DNA of 64,000 bases from Paenibacillus sp. V4I7 (GTDB lineage Bacteria > Bacillota > Bacilli > Paenibacillales > NBRC-103111). The stretch lies in NCBI RefSeq assembly GCF_030817275.1, contig NZ_JAUSZD010000001.1:62001-126000 (forward strand). The letters are read 5' to 3'. Positions within the stretch are counted from its first letter, which is position 1. Every line of letters starts with the position of its first letter. This document shows positions 51,938 through 60,830 of this stretch, in pieces. The notes under the pieces are model-generated. The model was not told the DNA's origin, made no database searches, and saw nothing but the letters and a program-made list of their open reading frames with translations. The position numbers and the translations under genes are program-made.

Positions 51938-53116
51938 ATGATTACGTTATTTAATAATGGGGACCCAATGTATAAAGAGTTCAACGAACTAGGCAGTTAC
52001 TTCGCGTTTATTAAACACGATTTGCACGTACGCCAATGGCAAAATACATCAGTCAAAATGACTAATCATGAGACGATCTTTAGATATATGCCCAATTTTC
52101 ATGATAGACACATAAATAATTTGCAAGCTATATATAAAACAAATTGGCTTGATCGTTCAATTTATGACATTGTTCATAAAAATAGCCTTGAGATACTTAA
52201 ATATAGGTTAGGTCAGAGCGAAAGAGATGAAGATCGGATTAATTATTTCTTCTGGGATACATGGACTGCAAGAATTGAGAATATAATAGATGCCTTTCTT
52301 GGTATGCCTGAGAGTTTGACTTATAATCACATAAGAACTGACTTAGATTTTGTTTACAATACACAATATCAAAGGTTAACTGAAAGGATAGGGGATAAAG
52401 AGTTCGCAAAGATACTTGGAGTATCAAGTAAAGAGTTTAAGGAAATTAGTGAAAAGATCCCTCTTCCAGTACAATATATAAACGGTGGATTAGTGCCTTT
52501 ATGGACTTTAGGGCAAGCAGAGTGTACAAAACTTACGTATGATTATCTTCATACAGGGCGAACATTAAAGCCTGAGGATCCTACCGAAAAATTCACGTTC
52601 CAATTTACTATGGTCGAGGATAACGGTTCCGAAGAAGAGAATGTATATGAATTCGAAAATAGCGCTTACACTTATATGCACAACGATACGTACCATCTCT
52701 GGGCACCTGAAACAAGCCTTGATGATGCCATTTTAATTGCAAAATTTATATTTGATCGAGTAAAGGTCGCTCCGGAAGTATACTATTCATTAGGAGATAA
52801 GTTACTGAGGGCAGGTTACTTAGAGGAAGCGAAAGAACAATTAATCAAGTCTAAGGAGATTCATGAAAGATATATTCCTGATGATTTCCAAGGATGCATT
52901 TCAGCAAATTCGCATGAAGAATACCATTATACATTGCTTGATTTAGCTTACATATTCTCAAAAGAGGGAAATTATAACGCAGCTGAAGAAATGATAAGTA
53001 AGGCTGCGTTTTATGGTAGAGAGGAAGCTATCGGCAGTGAAGAACTCGAGAAATTTAAAAAGAGCTCTGAAGATTTTATCAGATCGTATGAGGAAACCCA
53101 TGAAATACCAGCCTAA
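51938..53116 (+). CDS. HTH-TPR family regulator-like protein, paralogue 2
   Basis: 392 aa, ATG 51938 behind AGGGAGG. It shares with the protein at 48641 the N-terminus YKEFNELGSYFAFIKHDLHVRQW, the segment IRTDLDFVYNTQYQRLTERIGD followed by KEFAKILGVSSKEF, and PLWTLGQAE. TPR-like helices follow (VYYSLGDKLLRAGYLEEAKEQ). It is shorter than its paralogue, without the C-terminal HTH region. A promoter-like TATAAT lies just upstream of the ribosome site. Confidence 0.65.
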   Translation: MITLFNNGDPMYKEFNELGSYFAFIKHDLHVRQWQNTSVKMTNHETIFRYMPNFHDRHINNLQAIYKTNWLDRSIYDIVHKNSLEILKYRLGQSERDEDRINYFFWDTWTARIENIIDAFLGMPESLTYNHIRTDLDFVYNTQYQRLTERIGDKEFAKILGVSSKEFKEISEKIPLPVQYINGGLVPLWTLGQAECTKLTYDYLHTGRTLKPEDPTEKFTFQFTMVEDNGSEEENVYEFENSAYTYMHNDTYHLWAPETSLDDAILIAKFIFDRVKVAPEVYYSLGDKLLRAGYLEEAKEQLIKSKEIHERYIPDDFQGCISANSHEEYHYTLLDLAYIFSKEGNYNAAEEMISKAAFYGREEAIGSEELEKFKKSSEDFIRSYEETHEIPA

Positions 53117-53193
53117 AAAATAATCAATAAACATTTGTATCATTAGTAATAGACAAGCAAGTGTTTGGTGACAAGAACATTATCTCATTGAGA

Positions 53194-53220
53194 GCCGCGT
53201 AGTTCGCGGCTTTTGTATTT
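53194..53220 (+). terminator. Terminator downstream of the second HTH-TPR gene
   Basis: GCCGCG (53194-53199) and CGCGGC (53205-53210) with a TAGTT loop are followed by TTTTGTATTTT. It is 80 bases past the stop and reads rightward. Confidence 0.7.
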
Positions 53221-53273
53221 TATGACATCAAGTTCTTGTCAACCGAACAGCAAAGAAGCAAGTGAACAAGAGA

Positions 53274-53291
53274 GAACGTATGTTCTATAAT
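53274..53291 (+). promoter_or_regulatory. Orphan LexA box overlapping a promoter
   Basis: GAACGTATGTTC (53274-53285) is a perfect dyad of the Bacillus LexA type, followed immediately by TATAAT (53286-53291), with TGAACA 17 bases upstream as a -35. No gene with a clear start follows, so it may drive a short RNA or peptide, or be a relic. Confidence 0.45.
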
Positions 53292-53358
53292 TAGACATAT
53301 GTATAAAATACTTCTTTTGTGAAGTAGTGCGTTAAAGCGATAAAGTAATTAAATATTT

Positions 53359-53390
53359 AAAAAGCTGCTCGTCAGCAGCTCTACCGATCA
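53359..53390 (-). terminator. Minus-strand terminator
   Basis: AGCTGCT and AGCAGCT around GACG are followed on the minus strand by TTTTTAAATA. Upstream in that strand, 23 codons (ending PECTYDPDA) look like the end of a lost gene. The rest of 53117-53522 is empty. Confidence 0.5.
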
Positions 53391-53522
53391 CCAATATGTT
53401 TTTAAGCATCAGGATCATAAGTACACTCTGGTACAACACCATTGCTAACAATACTGTTTGTGACGGTTAATATATAAAATTATAACACAAACAGAAATAT
53501 AAAAAAAGCGCATCGTTTTTTT

Positions 53523-54074
53523 CTACTCATCCTCATCTTGCTCACGCGGAAACTTGATAGACCGATCAACTAATTCTTTTTCTAGTTGAACCCAAGCATC
53601 TTGCGGAGAAAGCGGCATGAGCGAGTTCCTCAGTGTTGAATTATGCTCTATAAATATTTTCTTAGCCTGCTCCAGATCGAACTTCAATTCCCACAAAGTA
53701 TCCTCAACCATTCCCAGTACCCCCGGCGCCAGAAGAAAATTATCAGGTGTGAACATCGGGGACAGACCTACCAAATTTGGTGAGGAGTTTCTTGGACCAT
53801 TCAAATCTATGTAACAGACGTACAGTAACATCCTAAGACCGTCCGCCAAACGATGCTCGTCTAGGAGTATGTTCGCCATATCAAGTCTGACGTTACGGTA
53901 TAGTCCCCACTTCATTTCTGTAGCATATTTCATGGTTCTTTGATTTAACTCGCCCCATTTGGGATCATTAGAGGTCGGGACTTCCGAGGGTTGCGCATCG
54001 TTCTGTACTATTTCTGTTCCTTGTTCGACGTCGGTTCTCTTAAACATATTTTTTAATGTGCCTATTAATTTCAT
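53523..54074 (-). CDS. Conserved-type hypothetical protein, 183 aa
   Basis: ATG 54074 with AGGAG upstream. After a charged linker (to about 40) the helical domain includes LDEHRLADGLRMLLYVCYID ... LNGPRN, a pattern I have seen in Bacillales proteins of unknown function, but no family is certain. No membrane segment. A single cysteine lies in the helix. Role unknown. Confidence 0.5.
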   Translation of the reverse strand: MKLIGTLKNMFKRTDVEQGTEIVQNDAQPSEVPTSNDPKWGELNQRTMKYATEMKWGLYRNVRLDMANILLDEHRLADGLRMLLYVCYIDLNGPRNSSPNLVGLSPMFTPDNFLLAPGVLGMVEDTLWELKFDLEQAKKIFIEHNSTLRNSLMPLSPQDAWVQLEKELVDRSIKFPREQDEDE

Positions 54075-54173
54075 TAGATTTTATTCTCCTACTTTCTAGT
54101 TTTTGTTTGGATCGAACCAGTGTAGAAATTCTTGAATCTGTATAGGGCCTATTGTATAAATAAAATTGAAATT

Positions 54174-55973
54174 TTAATAGCCTAATGTTTTTAGAGCTTC
54201 TTTTAATCCTACAGGAGAAATGGCTCCAGTTATTGTTGAATTAATTGTTAGACGACCTACAATCGAACCCTTTTCATCAATAATAACTGGTGGCTCAAAC
54301 GCAAATTCGTTGAAAGCACTAGTGGATGAAAATTTGCTTCCGTATGATCCGAATTCGTTCCAAATGCTATCAGTTGAGTATTTGTTTCCATATGTTCCGT
54401 AAGAATTGAAAATTGAATCAACATCATAGACATTTGTAGTAAGTTTTCCTAGATATGTTTTCCCATCATTAGAATAAATAGAAAGGGTTTTTGTCGTTAC
54501 AGGTGGAGTTAACGAAGATCCTGTCCTAGGGGTACCATTTGATGTTGGCGATGATACTATACTTCCATCAACCCAGTAACCTTGTGTTACTTGCCCATTG
54601 GAAAAGGTAAAAGTACCGTAACCATTAAATTTAGCATTCGTAAAATCTCCAAGGTATTTATCACCGTTTGAAAAAGTTAGAAGTCCTTTACCATTAGCTA
54701 AATCATTTGAAAATTGCCCCTCATAAATGTTGCCAAAAGCATCTTTGTGATTCCCGAAACCTTGTTTTAGTCCTTTTACCCATTCCCCATCATAAATCTC
54801 GCCATTTGGCCAAGTGTATTTTCCTTTACCTGACCTATAACCGTCTAACCAAGATCCTGAATATTGATGTCCATTGTTCCAAATAATTACTCCCAATCCA
54901 TTAGGATTGCCATTTTTCTTATCACCAACATATATGCCATCGTTGTACTGTATAACGTGTTCATAATTATAAACAGAATCAACAGTCATGTTTTTATCAA
55001 TATGTCGTAATACACCTATTTCGTTTATGGGTATAGCAAAATTCAAATCTGCTTCACCAAGACCATTTGAAGTAATCCCTACAACTTCAGATTTGCTATT
55101 TAGAAGTGCCCCTCCGCTGCTACCATGAGTTATTTCTGCGGAAATTTGGATGAATGTCCTATTTCCGTCAGTTCTACGTTTATTACTCACAATTCCCGTT
55201 GAAATCGTATTTTGTAATCCTTTTGGACTACCTATAGCAAATACCGGTTCACCATTTTCTAATTTATCAGAATTCCCAACTTCAATTGTCGGAAGTTTTT
55301 CGCTAGGTGTTACTTTTAGTATTGCAATATCTTTTTCAGGATCGTAATTAATTACTTTAGTGACGGCATACTTTTTACCGTTAGTTAGGGTTACGACTGC
55401 TGAATTAGCGTAATTAATTACATGATAGTTAGTCACTATTACGCCTGAACTTTCAATAATAAATCCACTACCACTTGCGGTTAGTGTATTTTTATTATCA
55501 AACACCTCTACGTATACAACTGCCGGCGATGCTAATTTCGAAATTTCCTTTGCCCCTAAAGATTTTCCGATATGAATTGAATTGTTTTCCTGATCCCATT
55601 TAACATCTTGATTAAATGATTCTGAGACAAATCTTAGAGGAACATACGTCTTGTCATTAATAATGTTTGCTGGTTCTTCGAGGGTTATTTCTTTACCATC
55701 CTTTGACACCTTGTTACTCCCCACTGGTATAAGCAGTGTCGTATCGCCTTTAGTAGCCCTGATCGTCCTGCTTTGATCGTCCCAATAAACGGAAGCTCCT
55801 AATGATTCAAAAAGCACTCTAAGTGGCACAAGTGTATTACCGTTTACTATTATAGGATTATCCATATCAACTAATTCATCATATAAATAAACCTTTATAT
55901 TACTACTAGCATGGGCGGAACCTATCAATAAGAAATAAAAGAGAGAAATAAGTATTACAATTTTCTTCTTCAT
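54174..55973 (-). CDS. Secreted HtrA-like serine protease with MORN repeats
   Basis: 599 aa from ATG 55973 (AGAGG upstream). A signal peptide (KKKIVILISLFYFLLIGSAHA) leads to two copper-amine-oxidase-N-type domains (about 25-135, with PLRVLFESLGASVYWDDQSR). A trypsin-like S1C domain follows with the full triad: His in TNYHVI (~184), Asp in EKDIAIL (~215), Ser in THGSSGGAL (~286). No PDZ domain. Five MORN repeats (about 345-460, GNGKYTWPNG-type) and a repeated C-terminal segment (DSIWNEFGSYGSKFSS) end the protein. It acts outside the cell or in the wall. Confidence 0.8.
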   Translation of the reverse strand: MKKKIVILISLFYFLLIGSAHASSNIKVYLYDELVDMDNPIIVNGNTLVPLRVLFESLGASVYWDDQSRTIRATKGDTTLLIPVGSNKVSKDGKEITLEEPANIINDKTYVPLRFVSESFNQDVKWDQENNSIHIGKSLGAKEISKLASPAVVYVEVFDNKNTLTASGSGFIIESSGVIVTNYHVINYANSAVVTLTNGKKYAVTKVINYDPEKDIAILKVTPSEKLPTIEVGNSDKLENGEPVFAIGSPKGLQNTISTGIVSNKRRTDGNRTFIQISAEITHGSSGGALLNSKSEVVGITSNGLGEADLNFAIPINEIGVLRHIDKNMTVDSVYNYEHVIQYNDGIYVGDKKNGNPNGLGVIIWNNGHQYSGSWLDGYRSGKGKYTWPNGEIYDGEWVKGLKQGFGNHKDAFGNIYEGQFSNDLANGKGLLTFSNGDKYLGDFTNAKFNGYGTFTFSNGQVTQGYWVDGSIVSSPTSNGTPRTGSSLTPPVTTKTLSIYSNDGKTYLGKLTTNVYDVDSIFNSYGTYGNKYSTDSIWNEFGSYGSKFSSTSAFNEFAFEPPVIIDEKGSIVGRLTINSTITGAISPVGLKEALKTLGY

Positions 55974-56098
55974 ACGAACCTCTTTCACAATTTGAACAAA
56001 TTGAGTAAATTTTACCATACGATATAGGACTTGTATATCAATTTTGTCGAATAAAAAACTTTATTTGAGGAAACATAAGTCTAAAAAGGATGTTTGCC

Positions 56099-56284
56099 AT
56101 GTATATACTAGACGAGTATAACAAGGTTCATCAAATCGAAGATGAGGACATTGTATGTTTAGAAGTATCGCGGTCAGACATTCATTACCGAAAGAAAACA
56201 GGCGCCGATTCGAGCAAAAGTGGTTGCATTGGGGAAGCAAAACTGGTTGCACTTCCCCATTTGTGTATTAAAAGAATTCTTTAA
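56099..56284 (+). CDS. Small hypothetical protein, 61 aa
   Basis: ATG 56099 lies after AAAGGA at eight bases. It reads MYILDEYNKVHQIEDEDIVCL ... and its 3' end overlaps the convergent gene at 56268. The last 15 codons look less coding-like and the gene may be a truncated one. Evidence is moderate. Confidence 0.35.
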   Translation: MYILDEYNKVHQIEDEDIVCLEVSRSDIHYRKKTGADSSKSGCIGEAKLVALPHLCIKRIL

Positions 56285-56717
56285 AGAAATTGCTCAAAGC
56301 ACGATTCAAGCCGGTTTTTTTGGTTGTTTTCCGTGTTCGCGTATTCTTCTTTGGTTGCACCTTATTTCTTATCGGCTTATTCGTTTGATTTTTTTTCTTT
56401 TCTTCTAGGGTTTTGACTGCTGTTGCTTCTTTATTGTTTTTTATGTTCATTGTACTATTAAAACCCCAACTAGATTCTCCATTTTGAAGTGTTTTTCGAA
56501 TGATATAACCGCCCTTTTCAAGCTCGGTGAGTCCCATCTTAATAGAACGATCACTATCAATTTGACTCATTTTCTTAATCATGCCCATGGTTAGATCCAG
56601 TTCTTCATTTAAGAAAATCATATTGAAATAGAGTCCCTTGGCTTTAAGTGAAAGCTGATTATCTTTTAATATCGCATTTGTTAATAGAAGAATTTCAACA
56701 TTTTCGTTTTCACCCAT
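56268..56717 (-). CDS. Winged-helix replication/regulator-type protein, 149 aa
   Basis: ATG 56717 follows GGAGGG by seven bases. Residues 10-75 (LLTNAILKDNQLSLKAKGLYFNM ... LTELEKGGYIIRK) match the N-terminal winged helix of small phage/plasmid replication proteins of the DnaD-like type. The C-terminus is very basic (KKKNQTNKPIRNKVQPKKNT), probably DNA-binding. It could be a second replication or regulatory protein. Confidence 0.6.
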   Translation of the reverse strand: MGENENVEILLLTNAILKDNQLSLKAKGLYFNMIFLNEELDLTMGMIKKMSQIDSDRSIKMGLTELEKGGYIIRKTLQNGESSWGFNSTMNIKNNKEATAVKTLEEKKKNQTNKPIRNKVQPKKNTRTRKTTKKTGLNRALSNFFKEFF

Positions 56718-56900
56718 ATGTTTTCCCTCCATCAAATAACTTTACCCTAATCATTTAATGATATATTTTTATTAGACCCAAAGAAACCACTCTATCATTA
56801 GGAGTGGCTTTTGGCATATGTATGTAAACGAAACATGTATTTAGAACCCTTATTCTGCGAAGTAAAGAAACGTCAGAGCTTGCTGCAGCAACAAATATAT

Positions 56901-56932
56901 AAAAGCCCGAAGGATCATCCTTCAGGCTTTAG
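56901..56932 (-). terminator. Terminator after the small membrane-protein gene
   Basis: AAAGCC...GAAGGA and TCCTTC...GGCTTT form a near-perfect stem; on the minus strand TTTTATATATTTG follows. It lies 30 bases beyond the stop at 56959. Confidence 0.65.
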
Positions 56933-56958
56933 TTCGTCTAACAGGAGAACTAAACTCA

Positions 56959-57132
56959 TCAAGCAGAGTAATCTATCTTTTTTGGTTTTGCGCGTAACTC
57001 ATCTCGTATCTCGATAAGTACAACGTAAATCTTCCATAAGATCACGATGAGAACACTCGCACAAATTGCTCCGATAATTGCGGCGATAATAAAATTATTT
57101 GAAATAGAATTCAATAGTCCCATCAACGTCAT
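56959..57132 (-). CDS. Small membrane protein, 57 aa
   Basis: ATG 57132 lies eight bases past AAAGGGG. It has one hydrophobic helix near 14-38 (FIIAAIIGAICASVLIVILW), then a basic cytoplasmic-type tail (RDELRAKPKK). The strong SD and terminator support translation. Possible holin-like or membrane anchor, but there is no lysis context. Function unknown. Confidence 0.6.
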   Translation of the reverse strand: MTLMGLLNSISNNFIIAAIIGAICASVLIVILWKIYVVLIEIRDELRAKPKKIDYSA

Positions 57133-57303
57133 AATAAGTAACCCCTTTCCGTCCTAATCGAAACCGCTCTCTTCCCCTCATCGCTTCCGACTTATTGTTC
57201 GGACATGCTGCTATTATATCCGGAAGCTAGGCAAAGCGGATGCAACGTTATAGAAAATATTTGTAATCAAACGATAAAAAAGCACCCAAATTGGAGGCGT
57301 ATG

Positions 57304-57819
57304 TTACTTGTTTGGATTAATCTTTGTTGAAAGAGTTGTATTGTCATCAGTACTTATTACTACTTTTTGAGCCTTATATGATTTTTGAGTCTGGTCATTT
57401 ACAAAACCAAGCACAGTTGAAATAATATTTGGAGCTTTGTTCGGATCAGCTGATGATTTTACTACAACAGTAATTACTGTTTCTTGCTCTCCAATTTCGA
57501 CGTTATAATCTTTAATTAAGTCGTACCAAGTGGTTTTGTACCCTTCTATGCCAAAATTCTCATCTACATATTTCTTCAACGCAGCTTTAAATTCATTCTC
57601 TTTGCCTGAGTTATCCACTTTCTGAGGAGCAGGAGATGGAGTCTGCTGCGGAGTTGAATTAGCTACAGCTTTAGGTTGTTCACTCGGTTTGACACTATTT
57701 GTTGGTGTACTTGCCTGTGTTGAAACCGTGGATGTTACGTCGTCTTTAGAACCGCATGCTGTCAGTCCTAAAGCAAATGTCGAAATTACTATAAACACCT
57801 TTAAATTTTTCAAAATCAT
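57304..57819 (-). CDS. Predicted lipoprotein, 171 aa
   Basis: ATG 57819 with GAGGGG upstream. Lipobox LTAC (Cys 22) follows a hydrophobic stretch. A Thr/Pro/Ser/Gln-rich linker (VKPSEQPKAVANSTPQQTP) leads to a small alpha/beta domain (KYVDENFGIEGYKTTWYDLI ... TVITVVVKSS). Lipid-anchored on the cell surface; the family is not recognised. A 12-bp inverted repeat lies upstream. Confidence 0.7.
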   Translation of the reverse strand: MILKNLKVFIVISTFALGLTACGSKDDVTSTVSTQASTPTNSVKPSEQPKAVANSTPQQTPSPAPQKVDNSGKENEFKAALKKYVDENFGIEGYKTTWYDLIKDYNVEIGEQETVITVVVKSSADPNKAPNIISTVLGFVNDQTQKSYKAQKVVISTDDNTTLSTKINPNK

Positions 57820-57888
57820 TTTATCCCCTCTCTAATACATAACAAAAAATATAGCACGATTTGGTTATTTATGGAATAAGGGATTCGG

Positions 57889-57944
57889 GATGGACATAAG
57901 GCGAAATTGATGTAGACTAAACGTACTCCTATCTTATGTCCATC
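57889..57944 (-). promoter_or_regulatory. 12-bp inverted repeat upstream of the lipoprotein gene
   Basis: GATGGACATAAG (57889-57900) is perfectly inverted as CTTATGTCCATC (57933-57944) around 32 bases, 70-125 bases upstream of the start at 57819. It may be an operator or an attenuator. The rest of 57945-58298 is empty apart from a GTCGGCATC hairpin near 58080-58105. Confidence 0.45.
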
Positions 57945-58298
57945 TTGATGAGCTGCTCCGTGTCTATAAGATTGGCTGTTTCGTCTTTTTTTTCGCTTTC
58001 AAGTATTGGGAAGTGGACCTCCAAGTTACTTCATATTTAATTTTATCAAATTAGAATTTTACGTAAATAAAATGAAAGGCCGGCATCCCATAGATGCCGA
58101 CTTCTTCTATAAAACGATACTGCCGCGCAGTGCGAGGATCCTAATGGATGTATGTTCTTGTCCTCTTATAGGGAACTAAAATTACAGCAAGGTAAGCATT
58201 TTTTCTGATTTGATCTGCTGCTGTTAAAACGAATTATCTGGACGGTTTTGAGTCTTGGTTAAGTCCCCACGGTGGTCGTTTTTAGTGAGCCCCCAGTA

Positions 58299-58988
58299 TT
58301 ACGGTTTATCCCCTAGTCCAATGACAGAAGCGAAAAACCCTCTATTGTCATGTTTAAGGATAACAATAAACGTACCGTGTTTCACTGGTTTTGAACTAAT
58401 CCCCAGTGATTTATATGACTCATCAACCGCCGCGTAGTATTCTACTAAACGGTCTGCTAAAGCCTTACTTTCGTATTGAATAATGTCTCGATTTTCATCA
58501 ACTTTATACTCTTTTACCTTTATAGCATCCGTTGGAATCGATTTTTGAACTTCCGCCATTGCTTCATCTTTAGTTCTTCGCGGCTTCTCGGTGGCTTCGA
58601 ATTGGAGAGTTACGTTATGGGCTATCTTTTCCGATTCCGTGTACATAACAAGAATCCTGCCCTTGTTATACGCGGATAAACTTGTATCAGGGTTATTTTC
58701 GTTTTTGCCATAATTTTTTTCAATTGCAGTCAGTGTATCACCAAGACCACCTGATTGCGTTAACATTGGAAGATCATTTTTAGGTTGTTCTTCTGCATGT
58801 TTCGGTTGCTCCGATTGTTTTGGAGACTCTACAGGATTAGGGGGTTCTTTTGCTGGTTCACTTGTTGCAACTTTTGCAGCTGCTGGCTGTTCTCTTGGTT
58901 GCGAGTTGTTCGCGCACCCAGCTAGTACTAAAAAGACAATCACTGAGACTATCCATTTTTTCGCAAATGGCTTCTTAATTTGATACAT
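58299..58988 (-). CDS. Predicted lipoprotein, 229 aa
   Basis: ATG 58988 with GAGGGG upstream. The N-terminus has a basic start, a hydrophobic segment and lipobox VLAGC (Cys 25). A Pro/Glu/Lys-rich linker follows, then an alpha/beta domain (LGDTLTAIEKNYGKNENNPD ...) of about 160 residues that resembles nothing I know. Anchored on the outer surface. It is similar in layout to the lipoprotein at 57304. Confidence 0.7.
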   Translation of the reverse strand: MYQIKKPFAKKWIVSVIVFLVLAGCANNSQPREQPAAAKVATSEPAKEPPNPVESPKQSEQPKHAEEQPKNDLPMLTQSGGLGDTLTAIEKNYGKNENNPDTSLSAYNKGRILVMYTESEKIAHNVTLQFEATEKPRRTKDEAMAEVQKSIPTDAIKVKEYKVDENRDIIQYESKALADRLVEYYAAVDESYKSLGISSKPVKHGTFIVILKHDNRGFFASVIGLGDKP

Positions 58989-59089
58989 ACTGTCTACCCC
59001 TCATCTTATGTAAGTTAATACAGGAATACTAGATTTCAAGTGAAAATATGGGTGTTTCCCGGCCATTGAATGGCCGGTATTTATTAGGA

Positions 59090-59581
59090 CTAGTCGTCAA
59101 TTTTCGAAAATGGTTTTCCTGTGAGATACAATGCCCCGAAACAGAACAACATAGTAGAACCGAGCGATCCAAGAATATCAAAACTTTCTGATTCTCCAAA
59201 ATATGAATTTAACCCACTAATCCACGTTAGAAATGCCACAACACACATAATTATTCCAATAATCCGTCGTGTGCGAGAGTACTTATCTTGGTAATTAATG
59301 TTCAGTTTAATATTCTCTACTTTTTTGTTCATCATTAAACCAAAAAAGAGCCAAGTTAATCCTGCTATCAGGAGGGGCATAATACCCCATATTTTTATAT
59401 GAACATTATCTATCTGATCAAGATAACCAAATAGGTTATATGCTACAATTGGATATCCAAACCAAATCACAAAATACAGACCGAAACGAATATACATTCT
59501 CATTTTAAATAGCCGAAATAACGCCCGGAACCCCAGAATGACTCCTAAAATGATAGCTATAATCATGCCCCCACCGCGCAT
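59090..59581 (-). CDS. Multi-span membrane protein, 163 aa
   Basis: ATG 59581 lies eight bases past AGGGGGAT; ATG 59566 is an alternative, and the upstream open frame has no coding look. Four or five hydrophobic segments (IIAIILGVILGF, YIRFGLYFVIWFGYPIV, IMPLLIAGLTWLFFGLMM, RIIGIIMCVVAFLTWI, LGSTMLFCFGALYL). No family recognised; an integral membrane protein. Confidence 0.6.
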   Translation of the reverse strand: MRGGGMIIAIILGVILGFRALFRLFKMRMYIRFGLYFVIWFGYPIVAYNLFGYLDQIDNVHIKIWGIMPLLIAGLTWLFFGLMMNKKVENIKLNINYQDKYSRTRRIIGIIMCVVAFLTWISGLNSYFGESESFDILGSLGSTMLFCFGALYLTGKPFSKIDD

Positions 59582-59744
59582 AGATAGATCCCCCTTGCCC
59601 CTCGATAAATTGTATCCGCAGACACCCCGCCGATCGCGGCTGCTGATTTGCCTGATTGTTTTTACCAGGCAGTTCACCACGGGGATTTTTTTCCACATGA
59701 AAAAACCTGCTTTGTGGGATGCAGGTCGGATGCACGTTTGTACT

Positions 59745-60542
59745 CTATATTTCTCGAATGCTCAAAATGCGGTCAGCCCCGATACTGACCTCTTCTTTTA
59801 AGTAGATCATGGGGTTGTTATCGTCGCACCCCTGGAAGTGAAACAGAAGTTTCTCAAACGCCGCGGTGATCAACTTACTTTTCGCTTCATCTGAATCTTC
59901 GGTGTCAAACGTGCTCGCATCGAGTTCAGAGAATAAAGCCTTGAATGTAATCACGGACGGGGTCGCACGAGACTTCCACGCTTCCTCTAAGTCTCCCGAC
60001 AAAAAAATATGACGCCCAATGTCCAAGACAAACTCGGGACATTTGAGCATTTCTTCAACATCATCGATTGTTTCGGGGTTGTCGCCAAACAAAAAACCAT
60101 TGATGCACCGATCCCCCGTCATGCGGAGATTCAAATGGCCCGAGGAAACCTTGCAGTCTCCTCTGCGAATGGAAAGGGAATTATTATCCTCCACCAAAAG
60201 GTCAATGCCGAAATCCCGCAAAAAAGCTTTAAACGGCGTTTCGATAACGAAAAGATCCTTTAGGCTCAACATGCCATGGTCGTAAAAGGATTGGGGGTCC
60301 AAGATTGCCGACACATGACTCACGGTAATCCCATCAATCGAAAGGTTGTCGATCTCCATCTGGAAATGCTCTGCAATGTCTTCAAATGCCAAATTATCAT
60401 AATAAATGCCGTTGCCTTTTGTTGTGATGCGATACTGCTGACTCTGCACAAAATCATGTATAGCTGGCGTGGACACCTGTAAAATGTTTGCAAGTGATTC
60501 CGTTAGTTGCTCAATGGAACTTCCATTTATAAGCTTTTCCAT
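59745..60542 (-). CDS. Hypothetical protein, 265 aa
   Basis: ATG 60542 behind GAGGAG. It starts with a helical part (INGSSIEQLTESLANILQVST), then an acidic alpha/beta body with few recognisable motifs and a C-terminal RILSIREI. No signal or membrane segment. Function unknown. Possibly co-transcribed with none of its neighbours. Confidence 0.55.
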   Translation of the reverse strand: MEKLINGSSIEQLTESLANILQVSTPAIHDFVQSQQYRITTKGNGIYYDNLAFEDIAEHFQMEIDNLSIDGITVSHVSAILDPQSFYDHGMLSLKDLFVIETPFKAFLRDFGIDLLVEDNNSLSIRRGDCKVSSGHLNLRMTGDRCINGFLFGDNPETIDDVEEMLKCPEFVLDIGRHIFLSGDLEEAWKSRATPSVITFKALFSELDASTFDTEDSDEAKSKLITAAFEKLLFHFQGCDDNNPMIYLKEEVSIGADRILSIREI

Positions 60543-60830
60543 TCCGAACTCCTCTCTTATCGCTTACCTCATGCGGCTCCATACGAAGATTTATAACGTC
60601 CTCATCAGGCACAATATCTGGTCTTACCATTGCAATAAAAAATATCTTTTGAACTTTTTTTAAAGTTAAATTAAACAATAATATGAGTCCTATAATAGCG
60701 ATTATGTAAACATTTTAATGAAGTGGTGCGTCCAACAAGCTTCTTATCGCAAGTTCAGGTTTATCTCGAGCTTTTGCCGCAAGAATTTCAATCCTCGCTC
60801 AGCATAACGGGCAGTTTATTTTGCTGGAGT

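Noticed and set aside
53380..53470. Short coding-like tail on the minus strand (about 23 codons ending PECTYDPDA)
   Set aside because: No start codon within the frame and the gene appears to be lost; noted in the terminator entry only.
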